Shown one piece after another: positions 37,189 to 49,998 of a stretch of DNA of 64,000 nucleotides. The DNA comes from Sciurus carolinensis. Its lineage: Eukaryota > Chordata > Mammalia > Rodentia > Sciuridae. The position numbers were made by a program, and so were the translations under genes. The notes under the pieces are model-generated. The model made no database searches. It was not told the DNA's origin and saw nothing but the letters and a program-made list of their open reading frames with translations. The stretch is from NCBI RefSeq assembly GCF_902686445.1, contig NC_062224.1:51335156-51399155 (forward strand), written 5' to 3'. Numbering within the stretch: position 1 is the stretch's first letter; each line of letters opens with the position of its first letter.

Positions 37189-40100
37189 ACTGTTTCTTTA
37201 TCCATTTATCAATTGAAGGACATCTAAGTTGGTTCCACAATCTGGCTATTGTGAATTGAGCAGCTATGAACATTGATGTGGTTGTATCTCTGTAGTATGC
37301 TTATTTTAAGTCCTTTGGGTATAGGCCAAGGAGTAAGATAGCTGGGTCAAATGATGGTTCCATTCCAAGTTCTAAGGAATCTCCACACTGCTTTCCAGAG
37401 TGGCTGCACTAATTTGCAGTCCCACCAGCAATGTATGAGTGTACATTTTTCCCCACATCCTTGCCTACAACTATTATTGCTAGTATTCTTGATAATCGCT
37501 ATTCTAATTGGGGTGAGATGGAATCTTAGGGTAGTTTTGATTTGCATTTCTCTTATTACTAGAGATGTTGAACATTTTTTCATATATTTTTGATTGCATG
37601 TAATTCTTTTTCTGTGAAGTGTCTGTTCATTTTCTTAGTTCATTTGTTGATTGGGTTATTTGTATTCTTGGTGTAGAGATTTTTGAGTTCTTTATATATT
37701 CTGGAAATTAGTGCTTTATCTGAAGTATGAGTGGCAAAGATTTTTTTCCACTTTGTTAGTTCTCTCTTTGCATTGCTGATAGTTTCCTTTGCTGAGAAAA
37801 AGCTATTTAGTTTGAATCTGTCCCAGTTATTGATGCTTGCTTTTATTTCTTGTGCTATGGGAGTCCTGTTAAGGAAGTCTGATCCTAAGCAAACATGTTG
37901 AAGATTTGGACCTACATTTTCTTCTATAAGATGAAGGGGCTCTGGTCTGATTTCAAGGTCCTTGATCCATTTTGAGTTGATTTGTGTGCAAGGTGAGTGA
38001 TAGGGGTTTAGTTTCATTCTGTTGCATATGGATTTCCAGGTTTCCCAGCACCATTTGTTGAAGAGGCTATCTTTTCTCAATTGCATATTTTTGTCCACTT
38101 TGTCTAGTATGAGAAAATTGTATTTATTTTGGTTTGTGTCCATGTGCTCTATTCTGTATTTTTGATCTACCTGTCTAATTTGGTAACAATACCATGCCAT
38201 TTTTGTTAATATTGCTTTGTAGAATAGTTGAATTTCTGGTATTGTGGTACACCCTGCTTCACTCTTCCTGCTAAGAATTGCTTTATGTAGTCTGGGTTTC
38301 TTATTCTTCCAGATGATTTTCATGATTGCTTTATCTATTTCTGTAATGTACATCATTGGGATATTAATTGGATTTGCATTGAATCTGTATAGCACTTTTG
38401 GTAGTATGTCCATTTTGACAATATTAGTTCTGCCTATCCAAGAACATGAGAGATCTTTCCAGATTCTAAGGTTTTCTTTAATTTATTTCTTTAGTGTTCT
38501 GTAGTTATCATTGTAGAGGTCTTTCCCCTCTTTTGTTAGATTGATTCCCAAGTATTTTTTTTTTCAAAGCTATTGTGAATGGGGTAGTTTTCCTAACTTC
38601 TCTTTCTGAAGATTCATCACTTATGTATAAAAATGCAATGGATTCGTGAGCATTGATCTTATATCCTGCTACTTCACTGAATTCATTTACGAGTTTTAAA
38701 AGTTTTCTGGTGAAATTTCCTGATTCCTCTAAATATATAATCATGTCATCAGCAAATAGGAATACTTTGAGTTCTTCTTTTCCTATTCATATTCCTTTAA
38801 TTTTCATGGTCGTTAAATTGCTCTGGCTAGTTTCCAGGACAATGTTGAATAGAAGTAGTGAAAGAGGGTTCCCTGCCTTGTTCCAGTTTTTAGGGGGAAT
38901 GCTTTCAGTTTTTCACCTTTTAGAATGATATTGGCCATGGGCTTAACATATATGACCTTTACAGTGTTAAGGAATGTTTCCACTATCCCTATTTTTTCTA
39001 ATGTTTTGAGCATAAAGGAATGCTGTATTTCATCAAATGCTTTTTCTGCATCTATTGAAATAATCATGTGATTCTTGACCTTAAGTCTGTTGAAATGGTG
39101 AATGATATTTATTGATTTCCAAATGTTGAACCAACCTTGTATCCCTGGGATAAAACCCACTTGATCGTGGTGCACTATCTTTCTAATATATTTTTGTATG
39201 TGTTTTGCTAAAATTTTGTTGAGAATTTTTACATCAAGGTTAACTAAGGATATTGGTCTGAAATTTTCTTTCCTTGATATGTCTCTGTCTGCTTTAGGTA
39301 TCAGGGTGATACTGGCTTCATAGAATGAGTTTGGATGGGTTCCTTCCTCTTCTAATTCATTAAATAGTTCAAGAAATATTGGAATGAGCTCTTCTTTAAA
39401 GGTTTTGTAGAACTCAGTTGAGAACACATCTGGTCCTGGATTTTTCTTTGTTTGTAGGGTTTTGATGACTTCTTTTATTTCATTACTTGAATTAGATCTA
39501 TTTTAATCTTGTATTCCTCCTCGCTCAGTTTAGGTAATTCATATGTCACTAGAAACCTGTTAATGCATTTGAGAATTTCTATTTTGTTGTATATATTTTC
39601 AAAATAGCTTCTGATTATGTTTTGCATTTCATTCTTGTCTGTTGTGATATTTCCTTGTTCATTCCGAATTTTAGTAATTTGTGTTATCTCTCCCCATCTC
39701 TTTGTTAGCATTCCTAAGGGTTTATCAATTTGGCTTATTTTTTCAAAGAACCAACTATTTAATTTGTCAATTTTTTCTATTGTTTCTTTTGTTTCAACTT
39801 CGTTGATTTCAGCTCTGTTTTTAACCATTTCCTGTCTTCTACTACTTTTGGTGTTTCTTCTTTTTCAAGGGCTTTGAGCTGTAGTGTTAGGTCATTTATT
39901 TGTTGATTTTTTCTTCTTTTATTGAATGTACTCCATGAAATAAATTTTCCTCTAAGTATTGCTTTCATAGTGTCCCAGAGATTTTGATATGTTGTTTCTT
40001 TAATCTCACTTACCTCTAAGAATTTTTTAAGTTCATTTCTGATATCTTCTGTTATCTATTCATCATACAACAGTATATTAATTATTCTCCAGGTGTTGGA

Positions 40101-40850
40101 GTAGTTTCTGTTTTTTACTGTCATTTATTTCTAATTTCAAACCATTATGATCTGATATAATACAAGGTAGTATCTCTATGTTCTTGTATTTGCTAACATT
40201 ACCTTTGTTGCATAAACTATGGTCTACTTTAGAGAAGGAATCATGTGCTGCTGAGAAGAAAGTGTATTCGTTCTTTGTTGGATGGTATATTCTATAAGTA
40301 TCCATGAAGTCTAAATTATTGATTGTGTTATTTAGACGTATGGTTTCTTTGTTCAATTTTTTGTTGGCAGGATCTTTCCAGTGGTGAGAGAAGTGTGTTA
40401 AAATCACCTAGCATTATTTTGTTGTGGTCTATTTGATTTCTGGAATTCAGAAGGATTTGTTTGATGTATATGGATGAGTCACTGTTTGGGGCATAGATAT
40501 GGATGATTGTTATGTCTTGTTGATTTACACTTCCCTTAAGCAGTACGAAATGTCCTTCTTTATCCCTTTTGGCTAACTTTGACTCGAAGTCCACATTAAC
40601 TGATAGGAGGATGGATACTCTGGCTTTTTTGCTGTGTCCATGTGCATGGTATATTTTTTCCCATCCTTTCACCTTTAGTCTGTGGGTATCTTTTTCTATG
40701 AGATGAGTCTCTTGCAGGAACAAAATTGTTGGATCATTTTTTTTTTAATTCAATCTGCCAGTCTGTCTTTTGATTGATGAGTTCCGGCCATCAACATTCA
40801 TGGTTATTATTCAGATATGATTTGTATTCCTGGTCATTTGGCTCTTTTTT
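37018..40850 (-). pseudogene. L1 ORF2, heavily disrupted
   Basis: Fragments in changing frames keep the ORF2 order on the minus strand: endonuclease (about 40,078-40,723), linker (about 39,475-39,968), RT palm and fingers (about 38,813-39,427), thumb and C-terminal parts (about 37,347-38,413). Several frameshifts and stops separate them. The FADD-type motif region (about 38,730-38,760) is still recognisable. A TA microsatellite interrupts the C-terminal part at 37,149-37,186. Confidence 0.9.
37149..37186. repeat. (TA)n microsatellite inside L1 copy C
   Basis: About 19 TA units. In copies A, B and D the same place is a short TATTTATACAATGG-like stretch, so the repeat grew in place after insertion. 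Confidence 0.95.
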
Positions 40851-40989
40851 TTTTTTTTTTGACACGACTTGGTTGTTCCTTTAGGGTAGTTCCTCCCTTT
40901 ACTAATTTACATCATTGTTTTTCATCTGTTCCTCATGGAATATTTTGCTGATAATGTTCTGCAGTGCCGGCTTTCTTTTTGTAAATTCT

Positions 40990-41923
40990 TTTAACTTTTG
41001 TTTATCATGGGAGGATTTTATTTTGTCGTCAAATCTGAAGGTAAGTTTTGCTAGGTGTAAGATTTTTGGTTGGCATCCCTTTTCTTTCAGGGCTTGAAAA
41101 ATGGTGTTCCAGGCCCTTCTAGCTTTTAGGGTCTGGATTGAAAAATCTGCTGATATCTGTATTGGTTTCCCCTGATTGTAATTTGATTCTTTCCTATCGC
41201 ACCCTTTAAAATTCTTTCTTTATTTTGTATGTCAGGTATTTTCATTTTAATGTGTCTTGGTGTGGGTTTGCTGTAATTTTGTGTACTTGGAATCCTATAA
41301 TCCTCTTGTACTTGATTTTCCACTTCATTCTTCAGATGTGGGAAATTTTCTGATATTGTTTTATTGAACAGATTGCTCACTCCTTTGGTTTGTTTCTCTA
41401 AGCTTTCCTCAATCCTAATAATTCTTAAATTTAGCCTTTTCAAGATATCCCTTTGCTCTTGTTGGTTCTGTTCATGATTTCTTACCATCTTCTTTGTTTG
41501 GTAAAGTATGTCTCCAAGATTAATTATTTTGTCTTCCATATCTGAGTTTCTGACTTCCAGGTGTTCTATCCTATTGGTTATGCTGTCTATGGAGTTTTTA
41601 ATTTGATTTATTTTTTCCTTCATTTCAAGGATTTCTCTTTGATTTTTTTTAATCTCTAACACTTTATTGAAATGATCTTTTTCTTCCTGTATTTGCTCTT
41701 TTAACTCTTGATTGATGTAATTAATCAATTCCTGCATTTCTTCTTTCATCCCGTCATTCAATGCTTGCATTTGCTCTTTCAACTTCTTGTTTGCTTCCCT
41801 GATTATTTTAATTATGTACATTCTGAACTCCCTTTTTGATATATCTTCTGCCATGCTGTCATCGGATTTTATTGATGTAGCATCTAGGTTTGTTTGGGAA
41901 ATTTTCTTCCCTTGTTTTCTCAT
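40990..41923 (-). pseudogene. L1 ORF1 (RNA-binding chaperone), frameshifted near the C-terminus
   Basis: ORF1p is the trimeric nucleic-acid chaperone of L1. From the ATG at 41,923 (MRKQGKKISQTNL) the frame shows a long heptad-rich coiled coil (about residues 35-150). It continues through the central RNA-binding domain (LNLRIIRIEE) to about 41,190, where it shifts. The remaining C-terminal domain text (KVSFA/GCQPKI-type region) continues in another frame to about 40,990. It aligns with ORF1 of copy D but is clearly older. Confidence 0.88.
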
Positions 41924-41932
41924 ATTGCTCAA

Positions 41933-43305
41933 GTATCTACCCCTCTAGTAGTGAAACTCTGGGATATTGCAGATTTCCTCTATTGACTAATATTGACTCT
42001 GTAGATTTCCAAGAATTCACCTCTTAACCTTCAGTAGCCTGAAGTCTTGGAGGAACTTCATAATGTGGTGCTCCACTAGGAAGCTGCTCCTCTAGGGGTC
42101 CTGGCCTTCAGGTGAGTTATATTCCCTGTCAGTGAGCAGACGCGCCTCCAGTCATTGACTGATGGTCAGTGAAAGGAGGACTAGACTGCAGACTCTGGCA
42201 TATCTGATCTGGGCCTGTGTCTCTGGTTCTACTGTCCTGGTGAGAAAGTCTTGCCCAGCAGGGATGACTCATCTGGTAGGGAAGTTTCACTGGCAAGTTC
42301 TCCTCTGAGAAGTTCTCTTGGGTCCAGAATTACCACCTGGACTGGGAAGCCCTCCTCTGTGATGTTTCCAGGAGTCCTGACCTACCGCCTTGGCTGAGGA
42401 GCCTGGCCCTGCTACAGACTCCCTTGCTGAGCAGCCCTCCTCTACTATGTTCCCTGGGAACTGGAGCTACCACATGGGTTTCAGACCCTCACTCTGTGTT
42501 GAAGACTCTCACTGTGCAGCCCTCCTCTGCATTGCTCCTGTTTGACTGGGTTCTTGGCTCCAGCAGGGGAGTCTCACTGGTCCACTCTACTCCATGTTGT
42601 TCCCTGCATTTCGGGACTACTGCCCCATCCAGGGAGCCCAACGAGTGGGAGAGACTCATCCAGTGGCTGTGAGTTTGTCCCGAGTCTCAAAATCACCTCT
42701 TCTTGACTCCTGGTTCTTGTCAAAGGTCCTCTAGCCTCCTGTAGGTGTCTCAGGAAGGGAGCTGCCCTTCCAATGATGATGGCCACACCCTCAGGAATAA
42801 TTCAAAATGCCTGCATGAGCCTATAAAGAAGTGTCTGGCTGGCTCCACCATGCAGGAGAGCTGTCTCATCTGCCGGCTTGCTCCGCTATGGTGACAGACC
42901 ACAGAGTGGTGGTTGGGTGGAGTCATTCAGTGATGGCATCAGTCTTTGGCCTGGTGTTTGTGTGGGTTGGCTACCTGTCACCTAGCTTTGCAAGGCAGGT
43001 GGGTGGGTGCCCACCTGCTACCTCTGGAATGCAGGTGACCTGACTCACCTGCCAGCTCACTCCACTACTGTGACCAACCAGTGATGGCACTGACATTGGT
43101 GCAAGGGTCAGGCAGGGTCACTCAGTGATGACATCTATCTTTGGCCTGGTGGTTGGGCGGGTTGGCTGCCCGCTGCCTAGCTCCACAAGGCAGGTGGTTT
43201 GGGTGCCCTCCTGCAACATCCATGATGCAGGCGGCCTGACTCACCCGTCAGCTCGCTCTGTGACTATGACTGACCAGTGATGGTGCTAACCTCGGTGCCT
43301 AAAAA
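41933..43305 (-). promoter_or_regulatory. L1 copy C 5' UTR with tandem monomers
   Basis: Upstream of ORF1 is about 0.9 kb of non-repeated 5' UTR. Tandem units of roughly 180-196 bp follow at about 42,840-43,305. Equivalent anchor points ('ctgactcacc' and relatives) fall at 42,861, 43,040 and 43,236, and 'tttggcctggtg' falls at 42,945 and 43,140. Tandem monomers carry the promoter in rodent L1s. This monomer is not similar to that of copy D. Confidence 0.75.
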
Positions 43306-46300
43306 CTCCCTTAAGTCTTCTTTCCAGACAAAAGATGATCATTTTCCTATATTTCATTTTTCTAAGAAAATATTTCACTTTTTGACAACCCATGCAAATT
43401 TCTATTCAGATAGTTCTTACAGGAAAAGCACATGAACACTAAAAAATACATACATAAGACATATTACAACTTGTAATCGATCTTCCTGTAATTCAGTGTA
43501 CTTTGTAAGCAGTAGTAAGTGCAACAAGAGACTTCTAGGTGGCTTTGTTTCTAGTAACATAATTCATGAATCACAGTCATCAAACTGTATTAAGCTGGAG
43601 ATGTAATTTCCAATTTAGCTTTAGAACAGGTGAAGAATATATTGAGGTTCTACAGGTGCCATGTTCAAGGTGAGTATATATTGAAAAACACTATGGACAG
43701 CAGGAAGTTACTTCAAACACCCATTTCCCTCCCTGTGAGAATTACTGAATTGCTCTATTTGACAGCAATGGATTTTGTTCCTTGACCTGTTGAGACAGAA
43801 AAGAGAATGAAAACCTCAATTCTACTGGCCATTTTTTTTATAAAAATTATCAGCAAAGGAATGAGGAATCCACACAGTGGGAAGAAATAAGCACTTCTAA
43901 TGTACCTAATCTCTAATTTTAATATAATGATACTTGTTCATATATAGAATTTCATTCTATTAATGTTACACTTAAAAGTCTCATAAAACCTCTACTGTGT
44001 ATGCTATTTTTGGAAATGCAGCAAAATTGATGAATTCTGACTATCAGCATATAATATTTTCCATTAGTTTAATATTTAACTGTGTTAAGAGAATATTCAT
44101 TTATTATCATATATAAGTATTACACAGCACTTCCCAATGCAGTAACCAGTACCTTTAATATGAGATATAATTACTAAATATAAAATGGTATCCTGGATGG
44201 GATTCTGGGACAAAAATAGTTGGTAGTAAAAAAAACTAGTGAAATTTAAATAAATTAGGGAGTTTAGTAAATAGTAATGTACCAATATTTTTTCCTTAGT
44301 TGTACAAAATGTATTAAAGTACATTCTACTAATAATAGGAATAACTGTGTGTATGGTAACATAACTGTATTTACTTTCTAATTTCTATGCTTATCTAAAA
44401 TTAAAAGTTTATTTAAATAGAAAGTCAATGGGAAGGATGAAGATAAGAAAGGGAGACTGAATATAAAAGAGTTTTATAGGTATAACAGATATTCCAATAA
44501 CCCTGAGCAGATGAGATGGGACAAAAGGGCAACATGATTGAAAAGAATACAGTAAGCGTAGATGGATTTACATTGTTATTCAGAAAGTGGGGGAGTTTCA
44601 TGTTTACAGCATTTAGAATTAAGACAGTACAATATGTAAAACTGAGGGTCCATTGGAGGTAGATGACCATGGATTTATAGATCCCATCAGCCTTCCTTGT
44701 CACTCCCTCCAGCAAAAATAAATTCTAGGATTCATTTTCTTAATTCCCATCTAAGATGAAGTGTATGTTACCCATGGAAACCTGGACTTTTAAAAATATC
44801 TGTGAAGAATATTTGTTCTTACACAACTGCTTTCCATCCATTGCTAACCTCACCCTTGTCCTTCAAACATAAAGTCATATTGAAGAATAGACCTCACTGA
44901 AGAAAAAATCTAATTTTAGATACATGATGAATATGACATCTATGTAAATTTGAATTCTAAGTTTAAAAATAATTTTCTTTTCCCACCCCTTTTCCACTAT
45001 CCCATTCATTTGCCTACTTCCCACCTTCAAATATAAACACAAGGTAAAGATCTTTCATTTTGAAGAATAATTTTTGATTATATATTTTAAAAACTCTGCT
45101 TAGTAATGTAAATGGTAACAAAAGGGGTGTATGGATAGAAACCAAAATATAGCTGGCATGATTAATCTGAAAATTATAAGCCATTTCAAAATCAAAAAGC
45201 ATGGGAAATCAATAGGAACAGACAACAATAATAAAAACCCTAATCATTAAGCATTTGTAATAGGATTTCACATAGACTGGAAGAGACAACTATTTTTAAA
45301 TGACAGCTTTGAGAACTGCATGATAAGTTTTGGGGATGGAGCTAATCCATAGAGCACTTACTTAGTATGCTGGAGACCCTGAGTTTGTTAATCCTCCCAA
45401 AAAGCTATCACATGGTATTAATTCACTCTTTCCCTCCCAATCAGAACAAATATAATTTAGAATTCATTGAAGTACAAATCTTTTATAAAAATTGATAGTC
45501 AAAAAATGTTTTGACTAGAAAATTAAGTGACAAAATATATTTTAAAATGTTTTAAGCAGTGATGTGCAAATCTGTAATAATCACAGACTTGTACCAAAAT
45601 CAAGATGGTTACACTTTGTCAATGTGCTCAGAGTGTATGCAGAATAAAGTAATTATACACTTTAGAATATCTAATCTAAAACAGAAGCTTTTGTGAATAA
45701 TAAAAATTCCATGATATAATATGTCAAAATGAGCTGTGAGAACCACAGAAGTCATCATCAATAGATCCTCCCTCAGACACAAATTTCAGCTGGGTACCAT
45801 GTCCTGACTATCTTCTCTCAGCATGTCCTCTAGGGTCTGTGTTCTACTTTCTATTTCCATATTATGGTCACGCCATTCTTAATTTGGCATAAATTTCTAA
45901 TTCATCTACATCCCTCTTGTCTATCTCTCCCTATATTTCATCATCTCTACTTTTCCTGAAGCTATTATTTGAAAGAAAAATGTGATCTTGTCAGCCCTTG
46001 TTTAAATAAACACTTTTATTACATGGGAGGTTCAGACTCTTTGAATGGATACCTCATGCTTTTTATACTCTGGTTCATCCTATTTTTTTTAAATCCTATT
46101 TTAAAATAAATTATTACATATTTACCCTTCTTATCTGTTACAATTTTTCTAACATAACATACACATTCTCATCTCTGAGTTTACTGTATGAAATTGCCTC
46201 TGCTTAGAATGCTCTTCACACATAGACTTATTTTCAAATTGACAAATTCCTTCCCATCTTTCAAAGACTATCTCAAGTGCTTCCTTCTTTGAAGACTTAC

Positions 46301-46399
46301 GATTTGCAGATCACTTACTTTTTACCCATTTTACTTATTATAATGCTTTATATGTATCCTTAGTAGAGGACTGTAGTCATCCAAAAGATATAATATGCA
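43306..46399. other. Intergenic sequence, mostly unrecognised
   Basis: AT-rich. It contains one degraded ID-like SINE (45,327-45,396). No coding feature was recognised. Confidence 0.5.
45327..45396 (+). repeat. Degraded ID-like SINE
   Basis: 'tttggggatggagctaatcc', 'agagcacttacttagtatgc', then 'ctgagtttgttaatcctccc'. The pattern follows the ID body but is strongly diverged and lacks a clear tail. Confidence 0.55.
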
Positions 46400-47175
46400 A
46401 TCATTTGAACTTATGTCAAAGATCAAGTGCACCAGGAAAAGATGTCCTTTCAATAACAAATTCTAGGACAATTGCTACATTCTAGAAAATGTTGGTAAAA
46501 CATAAAACTGACAAAGTTCCTTTATGTGAGAATTCCTATAAATCAGTAACAAAAAGGTACAAAAACCAGTAGGAAATAGGCAAAAGATATGGGCAATTAA
46601 TTTACAAAGAGGACACCTAAATGACCAACAAACATATTTAAAAGTGTTTAACTTAGACAATGAAATGCAAAATAAAGTCACAATGAGACCACTATTTTAC
46701 CAGAAAAGTTAAAATTAAAAAAGAAAAAGACAGCCTCAAAAATAGGCAAGAAGATAAAATAGAACTATCATACAGTGATGTTGGAAGTATAAATTAGTAC
46801 AACTACTTTGGAAAACTTTTTATATTTTCTAGGAAGTCTGAACATATATCTATAACATAACCCAATATTCCACTCCTAGCTATAATGTGTTACATATGTT
46901 AAGCAAAAAAAAAACATTCACAGGAAAGGTTTTAACACTATCTGATAAGAGTAAAAAACTGACTAGAAGCAAAATGACCATCAACAGAATTGAAAAAGTG
47001 TAATACATTAAAAAAGTACAATATATTTATACAGTAAACTAGCATGCAACAAAACAAATGAATTATCACTATATGCAACAACATAGATAAAACTCACAAA
47101 CTTACAGCAAAAGGAACCAACCACAAAAAATGCATACTGTATACTTTCATCACATCAAGATACAAAACATTTAGT
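46400..47175 (+). mobile_element. Ancient L1 3' fragment
   Basis: The sequence follows the end of a mammalian L1 ORF2 and its 3' region: 'caactactttggaaaac', 'cccaatattccactcctagc', 'gaatgaattatcacta'-like text and 'aacatagataaaactcac'. No frame is preserved. Boundaries are approximate. Confidence 0.55.
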
Positions 47176-47756
47176 ACATATGTGTATGTGCATATATACA
47201 AACTATATAAATAAATATACATTTCCATGTCTATGTAAATTTTTGAAAACATATTTCTATACTAAATTGCACAAAGTTCAGTGGTTTAAATAAGAATAAA
47301 CAGAAAAGAAGTATTAAGCATTTTAAAGGTAATTAATAATGTGTATTTATGAGAATAAGAAAGTTCCAGGTATTAAAACATACTCTAAAATAATATGGTC
47401 AAAATAATATGATGCATGCAGGTAAAACTAATCTTTGGTATAAAAGAGACAGGAATCATGGCTACAGGTGAGGGGTATTAAATGAAATGAAAGGTAATAG
47501 AAGGGGCTTTCTGGGATTTTAAAAAGTTTATTCAACTGCATACTACTCATAGAGGCATGTTAATGCTGCATATACTCATTGAGTTGTAGGGTGATGGTTT
47601 GGGTGCTTCACTAGATAATCCATATATATTAGCAAATGTTCATTGTATCTAGTACAGAACATCTAAGAAGATATATGTGGCAAATATCCTGCATAACTAG
47701 CATATATCAATAAAATTACCAAAAATAAAATACAACAAGGCTTAAAACCCATTCTG
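47176..47756. other. AT-rich sequence, nothing recognised
   Basis: Left flank of L1 copy D. No feature was recognised, and no duplicate of the sequence after the L1 tail (54,112 on) was seen. Confidence 0.5.
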
Positions 47757-48920
47757 GATCCGCAAGCAGCCTCTGGGATCAGGGCAGGGCAGCCAGAGAC
47801 CTCTTCAGGCGGCTCTGCCCACTCCGGCCGCAGGCTCTCTTCAAGGGGTGATCCAAGATGGCGGCCTAGAGGGTGACTGCACCCCCAGTCGCTCCAGAAC
47901 CCAGGAGTTAAGGGGAGGCATTGAGAGACTTGGACTGAAATAGAGCCACGGTTGAGTCTGCCCACTGGGTAAACCTTGGCCCGGGTGGCAGGCCCAGATA
48001 GAGGTGGCTTATCGGAGCCGGGCAGGGCAGCTAGAGTCTTCCACAGGCAGCCATGCGCACTCCGGCGGTGGGCCCCGCCCACACAGAAAGCTTCTCCAGG
48101 TTCTTGGAGCGGGCCCCCTAGTGAGAGCCTTTCTGACCAGAACAAGATCCAAGTCCTGGAGCCAGCGCAGCACAGTGTACTCCAACATGCAAGTAGCTTC
48201 AGGGACCAGGATAGGGCAGCCAGAAACTTACCCAAGTAGCCTGGACCCCTGCAGTGGGAGGTGCCTTTAAAGGCTAGCTTCTCAGAAAAGACTGCCCAGT
48301 GAGAGGCTTTCTACATAGAACCAGCCACAAGTCCCCAAACCAACGGAGAGATTCAATCCGCAAGCAGCCTCTGGGATCAGGGCAGGGCAGCCAGAGACCT
48401 CTTCAGGCGGCTCTGCCCACTCCGGCCGCAGGCTCTTTCCATGGGGTGATCGAAGATGGCGGCCTAGAGGGTGACTGCATCCCCAGTCGCTCCAGAACCC
48501 AGGAGTTAAGAAGGGGAGGCATTGAGAGACTCAGACTGAAATAGAGCCATGGGTGAGTCTGCCCACTGGGTAAAGCTCAGCCCAGGTGGCAGGCACAGAT
48601 AGGGGTGGCTTATCAGAGCAGGGCAGGGCAGCTAGAGTCTTCCCCAGGGAGTTTTCCACACTCCGGTGGTGGGCTCCTCCCACATGGCCAGCTGCACAGT
48701 GCAGGTCCCCAGTGAGAGCCTTTCCGTACAGAGCCAGCTCCAAACCCTGAAACCAGTAGGGGGCTAGGGGCAGCTTTCTTCAGATGCGCTGCATTATCAA
48801 ATTCCTCCAAGACATTAGGCTACTGAAGGCTGGGAGGTGTTACACTGGAAATCTACTGGAACACTATAAGCCAATAGCGGGAATCTGCAAAATCTCAGGG
48901 TCCCACTGATAGCTGACAAT
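47757..48920 (+). promoter_or_regulatory. L1 copy D 5' UTR: higher-order tandem monomers
   Basis: A unit beginning CGCAAGCAGCCTCTGGGATC occurs at 47,761 and 48,359, a period of 598 bases. Within it a GCAGGGCAGCC-type anchor recurs at about 47,781, 48,022, 48,210, 48,379 and 48,619. The larger unit therefore consists of three diverged sub-monomers of about 241, 188 and 169 bases, followed by most of a second round. GC-rich and CpG-containing, as expected of an L1 promoter. Confidence 0.85.
47853..47864 (+). promoter_or_regulatory. YY1-type motif in monomer 1
   Basis: CAAGATGGCGGC matches the YY1 consensus core (AAGATGGCGGC). A second copy with CG in place of CA lies at about 48,451-48,462. 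YY1 sites direct correct transcription start in primate L1s. A role here is inference. Confidence 0.6.
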
Positions 48921-49967
48921 ATGAGAAAACAAGGGAAGAAAATGTCCCAAACAAACCTAGATACTACATCAATAAAACCCAATGACAGCACAGCAGAAGA
49001 AATGTCAGAAAGGGAGTTCAGAATGTACGTAATTAAAACGATCAGGGAAGCAAATGAGGAGATGAGAGAGCAAATGCAGGCATTGAAGGAGGTGATGAAA
49101 GAGCAATTGCAGGCATTAAATGATCGCACCAATCAACAGTTAAAAGACCAAATACGAGAAGCAAGATATCATTTCAATAAAGAGTTAGAGATACTGAAAA
49201 AAAAAGAAACTGAAATACTTGAAATGAAGGAAACAATAAACCAAGTTAAAAACTCCATAGAAAGCATAACCAATAGGATAGAACACCTGGAAGACAGAAC
49301 CTCAGACATTGAAGACAAATTATTTAATCTTGAAAACAAAGTTGGCCAAACAGAAAAGATGGTAAGAAATCATGAATAGAATCTACAAGAATTATGGGAT
49401 ATCATGAAAAGTCCAAATTTAAGAATTATTGGGATTGAGGAAGGCTTAGAGAAACAAACCAAAGGAATGAACAATCTATTCAATGAAATAATATCAGAAA
49501 ATTTCCCAAATCTGAAGAATGAAATGGAAAACCAAGTACAAGAGGCTTATAGAACTCCAAACATACAAAATTACAACAGACCCACACCAAAGCACACTAT
49601 TATGAAAATACCTAACATACAAAATAAAGACAGAATTTTAAAGGCCGTGAGAGAAAAGAATAAAATTATATTCAGAGGGAAACCAATAAGAATATTAGCA
49701 GATTTTTCAATCCAGACCCTACAAGCTAGAAGGGCCTGGAAAAACATATACCAAGCCCTGAAAGAAAACGGACGCCAACCAAGAATCTTATACCCAGCAA
49801 AACTTACCTTCAAATTTGACGATTAAATAAGATCCTTCCATGATAAACAAAAGCTAAAGGAATTTACAAAAAGAAAGCCAGCATTACAGAACATTCTCAG
49901 CAAAATATTCCATGAGGAGGAGATGAAAAACAACGATGCAAAACAGCAACAGGAGGCGCTAGCCTAA
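48921..49967 (+). pseudogene. L1 ORF1, two nonsense mutations
   Basis: The ATG at 48,921 begins MRKQGKKMSQTNL. The frame is continuous over 348 codons to the TAA at 49,965, but an in-frame TAG (49,377-49,379) interrupts it after the coiled coil. An in-frame TAA near 49,824-49,826 cuts off the C-terminal domain. The coiled coil (about residues 35-150) and the central RNA-binding part (LRIIGIEE) are otherwise intact. No frameshift is seen in ORF1. Confidence 0.92.
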
Positions 49968-49998
49968 AGGAATAGCCAAATAATGGAGAAACCAATTC

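Larger units (their letters stand above)
36793..43305 (-). mobile_element. LINE-1 copy C, old, near full length
   Basis: A complete L1 layout on the minus strand: 3' end with A-rich tail (36,793), 3' UTR, ORF2 (about 37,018-40,850), ORF1 (to 41,923), a 5' UTR and tandem monomers up to about 43,305. It is much more diverged than copies A, B and D, with many frameshifts. Its 3' UTR lacks the telomere-like run of the younger copies, and its 5' UTR is unrelated to that of copy D. It represents an older subfamily. The right boundary is set where the monomer similarity ends. Confidence 0.9.
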
